Below are positions 42,488-53,057 of a stretch of 64,000 nucleotides of DNA, in pieces. Origin of the DNA: Mayamaea pseudoterrestris (Eukaryota > Bacillariophyta > Bacillariophyceae > Sellaphorales > Sellaphoraceae). The DNA is taken from NCBI GenBank assembly GCA_027923505.1, contig BROI01000001.1, positions 2,824,001 to 2,888,000 of the forward strand. Reading direction: 5' to 3'. The notes under the pieces are model-generated. The model saw nothing but the letters and a program-made list of their open reading frames with translations. It searched no databases and was not told where the DNA came from. Every line of letters starts with the position of its first letter. The first letter of the stretch is position 1. The position numbers and the translations under genes are program-made.

Positions 42488-43509
42488 ACGGCTATAAGAA
42501 CCTTAATACTGCATTTATGTTACAGCTGAATGTTCATAACTCGGTTGCTTGTATTGTCGCAGGACATGTTTTTCCCATTATGGTGAAGCATCCAGATCTT
42601 CAGCGTCTCGAATCAGGGCATGAGTCTTGTCGCACCACTTTTCAATTCCGGTTCTCGTTTCCGACGAAGTTCTCATCCGCATTCGTCCAAGGTTTCTGCA
42701 TCTTGAACTTATGAAATGCAGATGCAGATACTCCATGTAAAGACAACACGAAAGTGAAGCTTGGACTTTCTTCTCGTTCTTTGGACCAAACGCGCGCTTT
42801 ATGCATTGCACAAGTGGCGTCTGTGCACGTTTGAATATTGCAGTGGAGTCTCCATGGCAACCTGGAGTCGATGGTTCGTCTCGAGCCTACTCGCATGGTA
42901 GCGTCGATAGCGACGGTAAGCGAAAAGAACACTCGTTGTTGCAATTTCGTCGTCAGTAATGTTTATTTTAACATCCGCGACATCCCTCAGAAATTACCCT
43001 CCGCCAGGAGCATAAGGCTTCGCTTCATCATCATGTGCCGACAGACTCGATCCATCATCATTGCTCTGTCCGCCAATCAAGCCAGAGAGGATGCGAATAT
43101 GGTTCCATGCTCGAGGGCTGTTGTTGGGGTGGAGAAGCCACCTGCATTGCCCTGGCAATCAACCTTTGATGACGACATTGTTGGCGAACACTCGCCTGAG
43201 AGTCAAAAGCGTACTTAGCGATCCTCTGAACGGAAGTGGACCATCAAACTTGGTTAGAACGATTCTGTTCCAGCAGGTGACTTGTTTCTTCGTCTGTTGC
43301 AAAATCGATGAGTGGAGCAGCCACAACACAGGTATAAAAGTATATCACATAAATTGTGCACATACATGCACAAGTAAGACTCGCAGTAGGAGCTCATACG
43401 CGTAGCAATACATAGACTGCGGCAAGTAGTTACCAGTTGACGACTAACAATCGAAAGTAAACTAGATGATTCTGGTTTAGTGTTATATTCAGCGGTTGTC
43501 GTACTGCCT
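42488..43509. other. Intergenic, no firm gene
   Basis: About 1 kb between the PHD gene start and the 3' end of the membrane-anchored protease-like gene. Overlapping short frames occur (for example minus strand 42578-42811 and plus strand 42838-43218). The minus-strand one has coding-like composition near its end (GIEKWCDKTHALIRDAEDL) but no family or splice structure could be assigned. Confidence 0.35.
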
Positions 43510-44959
43510 TTACTCTCGCACCATTGTACCAGAATAACGTGGCGGCTGCATACCGTCAATCAACCTTGCTTGCTCGGGCTGGTCGATTCGCCTTTGACGA
43601 CGAAAAGAATGTCTGGCTATGCCAATGACGAGGATAACGGCAAGCAGGAGGAGACCTGCGATGTGGCCCAATCCAGATTGATCGGAATGGGACTTGAGCA
43701 TTGGAAAGGTGTCGGAAGAAAGCATGGACATGCGCGGCTGACCCTCAGTGGCTAGCGCTGATGCATTCCAAGGCTCAAGATGCATGCCTGCATCATTCAG
43801 ATCGGTGCTTGTTGGCGCAGCAGTAACAACAGCATTCACCGGCGCACGCGCTGTGACAGTTGGCGACACGGTCGAAAGGACCGCTTCCGGTTCAACAGGA
43901 AGAACGGAATGGGCTTGTGTCTCGTTAGCGTTTGGTGGAGGTATAATCGACGTCTCGGGTGTATGGGCTTCGGGAGCTACCGCCATAGTTGGCGCAAATG
44001 TGGTAGCTGAAGGCGCTGTTGTGGCTTCGACAATGTTTTCTTTATCGTTATCGGAACGCTTAAATTTGCGACAGTTGAAATGCTTAGGAGGGTTTACTGA
44101 ACGGGTACATACTTGCTCCTCGATCCAGTCGTATCCCTCCGAGACTCGAGCCTGTATCGACGGAAAGATTGGATCGGCGCAACCATACCCCGTGCTTCCA
44201 AGCGCCACCAACAGGTCGTTCCTTGGGTCGTAGCCATCCGTGAGTATCACTGGAGCGCCGCTATCCCAGGCACTGCGAATATGGACAAGTTGACACAAGA
44301 ATATGAGTCAAAAGTGTTTGTCACCATCGTCCAAATAATTGCGGCACGTACCATCCATCACGCGTTGTGTTTGGCGGAGACGTTGTACATATCATGCTCG
44401 GCAAGATGAGACTATCGTATGTCAATCCACGCATAGCATCTGTGCTGTTTTGGCACGCCTCATTTGCCACAGTGAGAAGGTCCACCTCCTGGACGATGCT
44501 TGATGGACTTGGATATGATTCATTCGTCCATCCCAACCCAAGCATGATGACGCTCGAATGCGTTAGCGGAACAAGCGGATTCCGATTGATTCGTAGTGGC
44601 CTGACTTTCGAAGTGTTAGAAAGCTTCAGGATGCAAAAGTCATTCGCGAAGAACTCTGGAGCGAACTGACTCCAGTTGGAATGCATGATCCATCCCTCGA
44701 CTCTGATTTCTTCCCCAGCCAGACTCTCATGGGCAGCATCAGGATGCACATCATACGCTCCAATTTTGAGCGTCAGATTGTCCATGTTGTTTGTAGCAAT
44801 ATGTCCAGCCGTCAGTACAATGTCGGGGGCGATGAGTGCACCGTTGAGCACGACGCCATTGTTCTTGTCAATGGATGCGAAGTAGGGGTATCGGCCAGCC
44901 TCCACATTGTGTCCGCCAATGACGAGTCGCCGTCTTGTACGTAATTTCGCGTAGGGCAT
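43510..44959 (-). CDS. Membrane-anchored trypsin-fold protein with altered oxyanion hole
   Basis: Two exons on the minus strand, 44352-44959 and 43510-44272 (donor GTACGT, acceptor ATATTCGCAG, phase 2), 456 residues. VIGGHNVEAG marks the N-terminus of an S1A domain. The triad residues are present: His in LTAGHIA, Asp in ANDFCILKL, Ser in WDSGAP. At the splice the sequence reads RDGCAWDSGAP, so the position-189 Asp is kept but Gly193, whose backbone helps form the oxyanion hole, is Trp. Activity may be lost or much changed. A Thr/Ala/Pro-rich stem leads to a membrane span (GHIAGLLLLAVILVIGIA) and a short basic cytosolic tail. No signal peptide is seen at the ATG at 44959, so an upstream exon may be missing. 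Confidence 0.78.
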
Positions 44960-45603
44960 ATTGACTCGTGTAGAACCTCACAAATAGTCAGCTGCTTTTT
45001 CTTGGACCCGGCTATCTGTTGCGTCGCCTCGAGATGCCGATGACGAATGTAGTCAAGATACTGACGATATGAAACGATATACTTCTGTCTACGGTAGTCA
45101 AGTGCTGGTTCAGCTGCGACAAGTTCAAACAGGAACAGGTATGTACTAATGGAGCCAGTTTGGATTCAAACCGTCTCAATACAGTGCATCACCTCAACAA
45201 AGAGTGATACTCGAGCCAATGGGTGGGGTGACGAGCCGCGCGCATGGTCGAATAATGAAGATCCATTGTGCAGGCAATCCAGGCAAGTCATTGTGTCTCT
45301 TGATCCACTCTCAGCCTTATAGTGCCAAAAACTTGATTTTTTAGTACATTATGGTTCAGAGTGGTGTAATATCAAAGTTTCTGGCACTACTATTTGATCC
45401 ACAGTAGGAATAGTTGTGACCGCTGCTGAATTGTTGTCGGAACGGTTCTTAGCCGCCCCTCTTTTTACTCGCGACGTGATCCGATGACGAGTCGAGCAGG
45501 TTAAAGGCGAGGCGACCATGATTGCGGACTATGGCAACATCTTGTACGGTCTTCAAAATTGCATAATAAAGGCGGTTGAGGGTCAAATCAGACTAACTAC
45601 ATC
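44960..45603. other. Intergenic region with an inverted repeat
   Basis: About 640 bp between divergent genes, holding the promoter of DNA polymerase eta and the inverted repeat listed at 45321-45390. No gene is seen; a tRNA-like B-box near 45160 was rejected. Confidence 0.45.
45321..45390. repeat. Inverted repeat (hairpin) related to the 50-bp minisatellite
   Basis: Left arm TAGTGCCAAAAACTTGAT at 45321-45338 is the near-exact reverse complement of ATCAAAGTTTCTGGCACTA at 45372-45390 (one mismatch, one extra base), separated by 33 bp. The right arm and what follows (CTATTTGATCCACAGTAG) resemble the last, partial unit of the minisatellite at 48041-48375. Confidence 0.7.
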
Positions 45604-47496
45604 ATGCCATCAGCAGCTCATCGACAGACGCAAGCCGATAGGGTCGTGCTTCTGATTGATTTGGACTGCTTCTACGCTCAGTGTGAATGCATTCGCCTGG
45701 GATTCGATTCAACTGTTACACCTCTCGCCTTGCTGCAGTGGAATTCGGTTCTTGCAGTCACGTATCCGGCGAGAGAATTGTATGGAATTAAGCGAGGTGA
45801 TGGTTGGGACGAGGTCCGTCGCAAAAGTGACGGCAAATGCTTGGCGGTGCATGTGCCAATGCTGAGTCACGTACCAGCAGCAGCTTCCAGCAACAATGGA
45901 GATCACACCGGCAATCAAGAATTAGCTAACGACGAGAATCCATTTACGTGCGACGCCTTAGATGAGGAATACGACAAGATCTTCCAAGCCAACGAGACCG
46001 ACCAGCAGGCGGCTCGCAGCGAGCTCGGCGTTCGTCGCTTTTCGCACGAGGGCAAGGCTTGCATCGAACGTTATCGCATTGCTTCGAGACGAATCTTTAG
46101 CACCATTTTAGATTATTTTGATGATTTGAACAAGAATCTCAAGCAGAAACTGATCATGGAGCGAGCGTCAATTGATGAACTTTTCTTCGATGTGAGCGGC
46201 GCCTGCTTCACGGATTTGATTGTCAAGGAAACTGATGAAGACTTTGTAACGGCTATCAAATCCACCAAGATAATGGGTAAGGAAGAGATAAATCAATCTA
46301 CTGAGGAAGGAGATAACGAAATTGATCTACTTGAGACGCTGGCGTTTCAAAGGGGCATGGTATTGGCGAGTCGGATACGAAGAATAGTTCGTGATACGCT
46401 CAACTTTACTATGACTGCTGGAATTGGACAAAATAAGACGGTGGCAAAGCTTTCCGCAACTTATGGCAAACCAAATGGTCAAGCAGTCACTTTACCAAGT
46501 GCCGTCGATTACTTGCTTCGGCATACGGAGATAAACAAATGTCGTAATTTTGGCGGCAAACTCGGAAAGCGCATACAAAGCATGCTACCTGAAGGCGCAC
46601 CGACGACGATGGGTTCCATCGCCAGCAACCTCTCCATATCGGACCTTGAAAGAGGCCTTGGCGATGCTGGCTTGGCTCGTTGGGTGTACCAAGCTGTTCG
46701 AGGCATTGATACGGAGGCTGTGGCAGACAAGGAGCAGTCTTTAATCAAAAGCATTACTGCGTTTAAGTCTTTACCATTTCATGGAGACGGCCATACGATT
46801 GAACAGGCCGAGCCATGGATTCGTCTTCTTGCACAGGAAGTTGTAAAGAGAGTGGAGCAAGATTCGGAACGGAATAGTCGATATCCTAGATCGCTCAATA
46901 TACACTACGCAGCACAGGCATGGGGGCACCAAAAGACTATAAGTACTCGCATTGATTTCCCACCAGAGCGGCTGACAACCGACGAGAAAATTAAGTTATT
47001 GTCTGAAAACGTTCCGAGGCTCATCGCCAACAAGGCTGGAAAAGACTTTCTTTTCCATCGTATAGGACTCTGTGCTGAAAATTTCATGTCGCGGGAGCGG
47101 GCAGGAAAGGCGATCACCTCTTACTTTGCTATAAAGGCAGACACTTCTGCTTCTGGAACAAAGATGCTTGTCAACGAGCCGCACGCGGCAGCCACTTCAT
47201 CAGTTTTAAAACCGGGAAGTACGTCGCCATTAAACGGCGAAGATTTGAGTCTCGCTTCGGCCGTACCGGAAGATAACATCAAGCAAAAGAAGCAGCAAGA
47301 AGCACCAAATCGAGATCTTGATGTCGCCAAAGCTCTTCAGATGGAATACGATCGTGAGCAACGTATGCTCGAAACGCTCGAACGTCGAGACAAGTTGCGT
47401 GGGGCAAACAACGGTCAATCTTCGAAGAAGAAGCGAGCATGTTGTTCCGCTACAAGCAGCACGAAACGTATTGATAGCTTCTTCCAGAAACGGTAA
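45604..47496 (+). CDS. RAD30: DNA polymerase eta (Y-family translesion polymerase)
   Basis: Intronless, 630 residues. Palm motifs: VLLIDLDCFYAQCECIRLG with the first metal Asp residues, and ERASIDELFFDVSG with the S-I-D-E catalytic pair. The fingers have AVTYPARELYGIKRGD, and TAGIGQNKTVAKLSATYGKP is the classic helix-hairpin-helix-side motif. The LRFGGKLG-like segment (NKCRNFGGKLGKRIQSMLP) and the little-finger domain follow. The order and the long spacer between finger and palm are those of eukaryotic Pol eta. The C-terminus is basic and ends STKRIDSFFQKR, a PCNA-interacting (PIP) box. No ubiquitin-binding zinc finger is visible. It bypasses UV dimers in the nucleus, recruited by PCNA. Confidence 0.92.
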   Translation: MPSAAHRQTQADRVVLLIDLDCFYAQCECIRLGFDSTVTPLALLQWNSVLAVTYPARELYGIKRGDGWDEVRRKSDGKCLAVHVPMLSHVPAAASSNNGDHTGNQELANDENPFTCDALDEEYDKIFQANETDQQAARSELGVRRFSHEGKACIERYRIASRRIFSTILDYFDDLNKNLKQKLIMERASIDELFFDVSGACFTDLIVKETDEDFVTAIKSTKIMGKEEINQSTEEGDNEIDLLETLAFQRGMVLASRIRRIVRDTLNFTMTAGIGQNKTVAKLSATYGKPNGQAVTLPSAVDYLLRHTEINKCRNFGGKLGKRIQSMLPEGAPTTMGSIASNLSISDLERGLGDAGLARWVYQAVRGIDTEAVADKEQSLIKSITAFKSLPFHGDGHTIEQAEPWIRLLAQEVVKRVEQDSERNSRYPRSLNIHYAAQAWGHQKTISTRIDFPPERLTTDEKIKLLSENVPRLIANKAGKDFLFHRIGLCAENFMSRERAGKAITSYFAIKADTSASGTKMLVNEPHAAATSSVLKPGSTSPLNGEDLSLASAVPEDNIKQKKQQEAPNRDLDVAKALQMEYDREQRMLETLERRDKLRGANNGQSSKKKRACCSATSSTKRIDSFFQKR

Positions 47497-48945
47497 ATTT
47501 GCTGTTTCTGACGCTCTCTGGTAACGAATTTAATTATTTCGTTTGGACGGCACGGATATGCTCATGTAATTAGGCGATCTCTGTAACTTCACGTACTCGT
47601 ACTGCATTTACCAGCACGAGAGCGTATGAGCGTATGCAGACTCTATTTATCTTCATCGTGACTTTGACACTTAAAATCATCTTCACCTTTATCACTGCGT
47701 CGCCTTTTTTACATTGCTGCATCCATCGTCCGTAAGCACCATCACACCATCACACCCTTTCGAAAGCTGGCATAGGGAGGCCATCATTCAGTTACTTCGA
47801 CAAGTCTGCCGCTCATAGTGAACTCCAATAATATGTCCTATATCGTCATCCTATGCATGAAAAGTCTCTCTTAACGCTCGGAGGCTTTGTGATGATGCAT
47901 CTAATGGTGTGGCAGGGTGGCATGCTTCGAGATGTGTGGATTTTGTCGTGGTGGGATCGCAGATTTCGTCCGTAACGCGCCCTACGTGCGACCAAGTACG
48001 ATTCATCCAATCAGACCGATGAAGCTGGTTGGGCCTTTTTTCAAAGTTATTGGCAGTACTGTTTGAGCAACAGTCAACGTGCGTTGAAAATCAAAGTTAT
48101 TGGCATTACTTTTTAAGTCACAGTCAACGTACGTTGAAAATCAAAGTTATTGGCACCACTGTTTGAGCCACAGTCAGCGTACGTTGAAAATCAAAGTTAT
48201 TGGCACCACTGTTTGAGCCACAGTCAGCGTACGTTGAAAATCAAAGTTTTTGGCAGTACTGTTTGAGCAACAGTCAACGTGCGTTGAAAATCAACGTTAT
48301 TGGCAGTACTGTCTGAGCAACAGTCAACGTGCGTTGAGAATCAAAGTTTTTGGACTACTGTTTGATCTACAGTCGATACTTTGCACGACCGCCATGATTC
48401 TACGGTGGCATCCCTTGTCAATTGTTCTCATGATCGCAATCAGCAGCAGCCGCAGCCCTTGGAAAGTCCTCATAGACGACAATGACGAAACACCGAGCAA
48501 AGACATTGTCAAAGTCGCTCGTGCGTTTCAGCAATGCCATGAAGAGGCAAAGGAATGATTTGTTTTTCCCGTCATGAGTCCTGAATGTCCTCCTCCCACT
48601 TTCACCCATCATCATCATGGCAGCTGGCGCTCAGACCAAAGCGATGCGAGGCCTTGGTACACCGTCATTATTTACCTTGAACTGCACCTTTTACATTTTA
48701 TGCGGCTACAAGTCGACTGTCTCGATCAATTCCACGGTCGTCAAGCGTTGACGCATGGATTTACCAAAAATGTGTTGACGTTGACGCGAGACGTTCGTAC
48801 TATAAAATTTCACGGACTGTATCTACCAATACGTTGTAGGCGTAGAAGCTGTTCGTTGTACAAAGTGCTGAATAGCAAGACAAAACTAAATAGATTGATG
48901 ATAGTCGCTACTAGCTCAAAGCAAACCGTTAAAGCATTTTGTACT
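47497..48945. other. Intergenic region around the minisatellite
   Basis: About 1.45 kb between the 3' ends of DNA polymerase eta and the PP2C gene. Apart from the minisatellite at 48041-48375, no gene, tRNA or mobile element is recognised; open frames crossing the repeat are by-products of its 50-bp period. Confidence 0.5.
48041..48375. repeat. 50-bp minisatellite, about 6.7 units, palindromic core
   Basis: Six full 50-bp units start at 48041, 48091, 48141, 48191, 48241 and 48291, and a partial one at 48341. Each reads TCAAAGTTATTGGC..., then ACTGTTTGAGC-A/C-ACAGTC and a core CAACGTACGTTG (a perfect 12-bp palindrome) or its variants CAACGTGCGTTG and CAGCGTACGTTG, then AAAA. Units differ by a few bases, with two adjacent units identical, so copies arose at different times. 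Confidence 0.9.
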
Positions 48946-50791
48946 TTACAGGCTCGACTGACGGGAAGGCCGCGACAGCGGTTGCAAATCCACAATCATG
49001 ATGGTCATGTTATCGCCTCCTATACCCTGTGATGCGCTGTTGCATTGCAAGAAGAAAGATTGGAGTGAGCGTTTATAAATGTGACACAAGTAAAGCCGCT
49101 CCAAGCAAGCACGTACCGTGGATCATCACTTATAATTTCACTCAACATTTCAATACCAATTTCTGATAGCGGTTTCGAGTTGATACGTCTTTGAACATAC
49201 GAGATGCATTGTTCATTTGTAAGGCAGTCAAAAATGCCGTCACAACCGAGCACCATAAAATCGTCATCTGAACCAAGTGTCACTCTGGAATGTAAAAATG
49301 AAGTGAGTCTGTAGGTTGGTACAGATTGCATGCCAAATAAATCATACTGGTCGTCACTGCCGACTCACTGGACAATATCAGGTTCGGCAGTAATCATTTG
49401 CTCGGCCGGCGAAAGCCCCGGTACCTGCTTGTATTTCAAATCTCCTATCGACCGAGAAAGGTTTAAATTGCCATTGACGCGCCCAAAATTGTTCACAAAA
49501 CCACCTGCGTTTCGAATTCGCGTCAATTCTCGATCCTGCATCGGCTTGTGATCCATTGTCAGTGCGTAAGCCTCTCCGCTTCGACAAAGAATCGCTCGTG
49601 AATCCCCTGCATTTGCAACCGTCAGTTGATTGCCAAGCATGACAGTAACGACTGCCGTTGCTCCAGCATGTACCGGGTGATCTGGTAGATTGCAAATGGA
49701 TCTGCCGTTTCGTACAATCGAGGCACAAAATTCTGGCGGCGCTGTTGAGTCTGTCTTGACATCGGACGTTAACGATTCGGAAGATGCTGAAGTACCATCA
49801 TCAAGTTGAAGAACAACTTGGCCGGACTGTGCACTAGGATTCAAATTCAAAAGTCGCTGAATCATTTCTGTCATGGTTTCTGGAGCCGCTGGACCAACAA
49901 GTAGTGGTGCTGCACGAGATGTTAAACTACTAGGCGGTTGCACGACGAGGCTCGCCGACGACTCCTCAATAACTTCAACATTGTCGTCAAGCATGAGGTC
50001 TTGATCGTCTTTTGAAGCTTCCTCGTGTCCTGTAGATTTATCGCTATCATCATCCTTTTCGTCAAAACCAGTATCAAGTAATGAAACAGCTGTATCCTCG
50101 TCTGCATTCGTTGTGACGGCTTGAGTTGAATCATTCGTCGTTTCTGGCGTCGCGTTGGACTGTTCATCTACTGTTTGCACGTTAGCATGAGCACCAGCGT
50201 TGAGTTTCGTACTTCGCAACCGCAGCAGTTCCTCCCTAATGCAAATTAAATTGTTCCCTGGTACGTGAGTGCCAACCGGTAGTCACGGAGATATTCGAAA
50301 CAAGAGGCAAGCAAAGCACTCGGCGTTTCTTACCTTCGCGACGGATCATCAATCATTCGATCAAGGGCATGAAAGGTATTAACGAGCGCTTGTCCCATGT
50401 TTGTTTCTTTCGGCGACAATGTCACTTCCACTTCACTTTCAACAGCAACTGTGGGGTTCTGCATGGTCTTAACGGCTTGTTTCCAGCCTGCTTGTTGCGT
50501 CAAGACAGAGACGAGGTACAACTGACAGAACCTGGCTACCTCAGGTCCTCCATGACCATCGAATATTCCAAATACCTTGGCAGTCTCTGCAACCGGGACG
50601 CCTGCTGCAGGATCACCATCATTGTTCTCCTGCAAAGTCACTTTGGTTCGAGCAATGTGTGCGTCTTCCATGGATTTCCGCCATCCCTGCATGTCAACGA
50701 CAGCCCACGTAATGGGAAAGGGCCGGCAGTCGAGATCTTCATCAGATTCCTGGCTCTTGTCAGTCACAGGAGTGGACAAGTAGGTGCCCAT
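48946..50791 (-). CDS. PPM1G-like PP2C protein phosphatase
   Basis: Four exons on the minus strand, 50334-50791, 49369-50235, 49117-49284 and 48946-49036, 527 residues; all introns GT-AG (80-98 nt) and phases agree. The start MGTYLSTPVTDKSQES is the conserved PPM1G opening, with a myristoylatable Gly2. Metal and phosphate motifs are complete: GWRKSMEDAHIA, FGIFDGHGGPEVARF, VANAGDSRAIL, LTMDHKPMQDRE, LSRSIGDLKYK, FMVLGCDGIFDCL and, in the last short exon, GIGGDNMTIMIVDL. An acidic insert in exon 2 (Asp/Glu-rich, about residues 180-250) matches the acidic domain that sets PPM1G apart. It is a Mn/Mg-dependent Ser/Thr phosphatase; in animals PPM1G acts on histones and splicing factors. Confidence 0.93.
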
Positions 50792-53057
50792 GGTACTGCA
50801 GGATGCAATGAGTGGAAATGTCACAAGCTTTGTTCGGTCGCAGCAGCGTCTCGTCGTCGATTGCGATGCACGGCGAAGGTGGGGCCGCCAATGATCACTA
50901 ATGAACGCTAATGGCCTCATTCTCTCATGGTGCACTTAAGGCTGCTGTTTAGCTAGCGGACGCTACATGGAGGCTCAAAACGGCCATGATCTAAGGCAAT
51001 ACCTTGTATGATTGTATATATTACTGATGCGGCACAACATCAAAGCTTAAACATACTACTGCAAGTAGGCTTAAACTCAAATACAAGCCCATTGCACATG
51101 TTGGAAATAACAGCGCAATTGGCTCGCAGACATGTGTCTGGTTCACACTATTGTAGAAGACGGCTATGAGGTGAGCGAATGGGCATGGCGACATGGCAAT
51201 TCATGTATAGAACGCCATACATCCGTCGAGTCCATTAAACAGGGTGGCTCCATCCAAGATCCGCAGAAGCGAAAGTAGTGTCGGCTTCCTGTGAGCAAAG
51301 GCCAGACGTATGGATGACATTCGCAAAGCTGTCACTGAGAGAGCCTGGTCAAACGCAATGAAACCATTCAGTTGGAAATCGTCGTCGCGGATGTTGAAAC
51401 CACGCAAAGACGAGACCTCATGCGGCTCGTTGGGCAAGTCCAGCGCGTCGAGCTTGCGGCGTGATCTAAATATCCAAAACGTGTTTCGTGGATCTAAGGG
51501 ACGTCTGGAGAAATCAAATCGTGGAGTTACGGGTCGAAACTATGGCCACACGACGCGGAGCATATTGGAGAGAAGGCGACTGTGATATTTGAATGAGCGG
51601 AGTTACGAAGACGTTTCGTCGGGGCCCAACCCACTCCCTCGTGCGACCTACATTGAGTTGATTGACCGTACACTCTATTGTATGTTAATACTTTGGCGAA
51701 TCTTTGCGACATTCTTGTATAGAGCAGTGGGGCTTTGGCGATGGCCGAGGCGAACGCCGGTGGTAATTCGCGAGCAGTCTTTGCAAGTGTTAGTGTCGTA
51801 ACAGAAATCCAAGTGCTCATGTCTTCAAACTTGGTCGGCCCAACCGGGCCGTTCAGGAAAAGTAGCAAGGTTCATGGTAAGAGATAGATATTGAGTAGTG
51901 TGACTGTTGCGCCAAAGGTGCCGCTTCCAAGCAATATGCGTTTGTGAGTCTCCGTGATGACACATACGACTTTGCTCTGGTCCATAGTCGTTCCGCACCG
52001 TCGCACCAGCATTGGCATGCATTTCCTATGCAACACATAGTCAAAGCCCCATTGGGTAGAGAAGAGAGCGAATCGTCATACTAATAGTGGTGGTTGGTGG
52101 CGTAAGCGCAAGAAACAGAGGTTCAAATTTGAATGGATCCACTCGTCGGCTCATTCGTGTCGAACGAGATGGCTGATGAATTGGCATGCACATCTAGCGC
52201 GGCGACCAAAATATATTTTTCTTCGCGTCTGGACTTGATTCTCGAGCACCAAGCACAAGCATCTCATCGAGCACTAACGCATTTCATTTTCTGTGCTCTA
52301 TGCCCTGTGCATGTTTGCAACGTCCACGCAGCGTGAAAGCACAGTATTTCTCTTGTTTGTTCAAAGTAAGGTCATATTTAGTGCCAAAAAGTCGATAGCT
52401 GCATGTCTGTGCCATTCTAAATCCTCAAAGCGTTAGTTTCTCGAGCACCGAGATGCCGACGAGCTCGACGCTACGACGTTTCACGTAAGGAATTAGCAGA
52501 TCTTCGCAAGCATGCTACTGGAAATATGAATGCCTCTTGCGTCAATTTCAGGCGTGTTATCACCATGCGCCAAGAATGACAACCGGTGATAGCAGGCGCA
52601 GAATGCTCATGGTCGCAATTGGATGTGATTCTGCACAAGGATCCGATGAACGAGGGCGAACGGAATGACGTCACGGTCACAAAGCAAAAAATGTCGGGGT
52701 TAACTAAAACGGCGTCACAGGCGCGGTGAATTGTATCGCTGTCGTTGCAGTGAAAAATGACATCAGACGAGCCAACCTCTCTCAAAACGGCTGGAATCGC
52801 ACCTTCACCATGGCCTTTTGCGAACGCACAAGGGCGCATCCACCGAGAACAAAGAGAAACTTGGTCAAAAATCGTCGCCAATTAAAATTGCTCCTGTGCA
52901 TTGGCTGGTGTAACTCATTGATTACAACTGCGCTGGACTGACCTCGAGCCTCGAGAAGGGTTGACATCAAATTATTGGAAGCTCGCGTTTCTATATCATA
53001 TATCACACTTGTCGCTTGTCCAGTACTGTACAGTAGCAGCTTGACTTAGCACATGCC
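50792..53057. other. Gene-poor 2.3 kb stretch with unresolved coding fragments
   Basis: No confident gene lies here. The minus strand has two stretches with coding-like composition: 51201-51539 and 51690-51870 (TLAKTARELPPAFASAIAKA, then MSQRFAKVLTYNR). I could not connect them with a consistent splice. A TGACGTCA palindrome occurs at 52666-52673. The rest shows no recognisable repeat or RNA gene. Confidence 0.4.
51201..51539 (-). CDS. Possible 3' exon or remnant of an unrecognised gene
   Basis: A minus-strand frame of 112 codons reads like protein: FDFSRRPLDPRNTFWIFRSR, later FNIRDDDFQLNGFIAFDQAL and LLSLLRILDGATLFNGLDG, then a stop. A CCATAG acceptor-like site sits directly before it. No start codon belongs to it and no family is recognised. 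It could be the last exon of a gene extending to about 51870 or a decayed copy. Confidence 0.3.
   Translation of the reverse strand, partial: FRPVTPRFDFSRRPLDPRNTFWIFRSRRKLDALDLPNEPHEVSSLRGFNIRDDDFQLNGFIAFDQALSVTALRMSSIRLAFAHRKPTLLSLLRILDGATLFNGLDGCMAFYT

Noticed and set aside
42578-42811. Possible small mitochondrial CHCH-type protein on the minus strand
   Set aside because: Cysteines do not fall in a twin CX9C or CX3C pattern and no splice variant improves this.
42838-43218. Plus-strand 126-codon frame
   Set aside because: No recognisable motif, overlaps minus-strand frames of equal quality and lacks gene-like composition.
45140-45190. tRNA B-box-like sequence (GGATTCAAACC)
   Set aside because: No acceptor or T-arm pairing could be formed on either strand, so it is not a tRNA gene.
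48041-48375. CRISPR-like array
   Set aside because: The 50-bp units are contiguous without spacers, have internal variation and lie in a eukaryotic genome; it is a minisatellite.
48250-48558. Plus-strand open frame of 102 codons over the minisatellite
   Set aside because: It is produced by the repeat and has a repeated, low-information protein sequence; not a gene.
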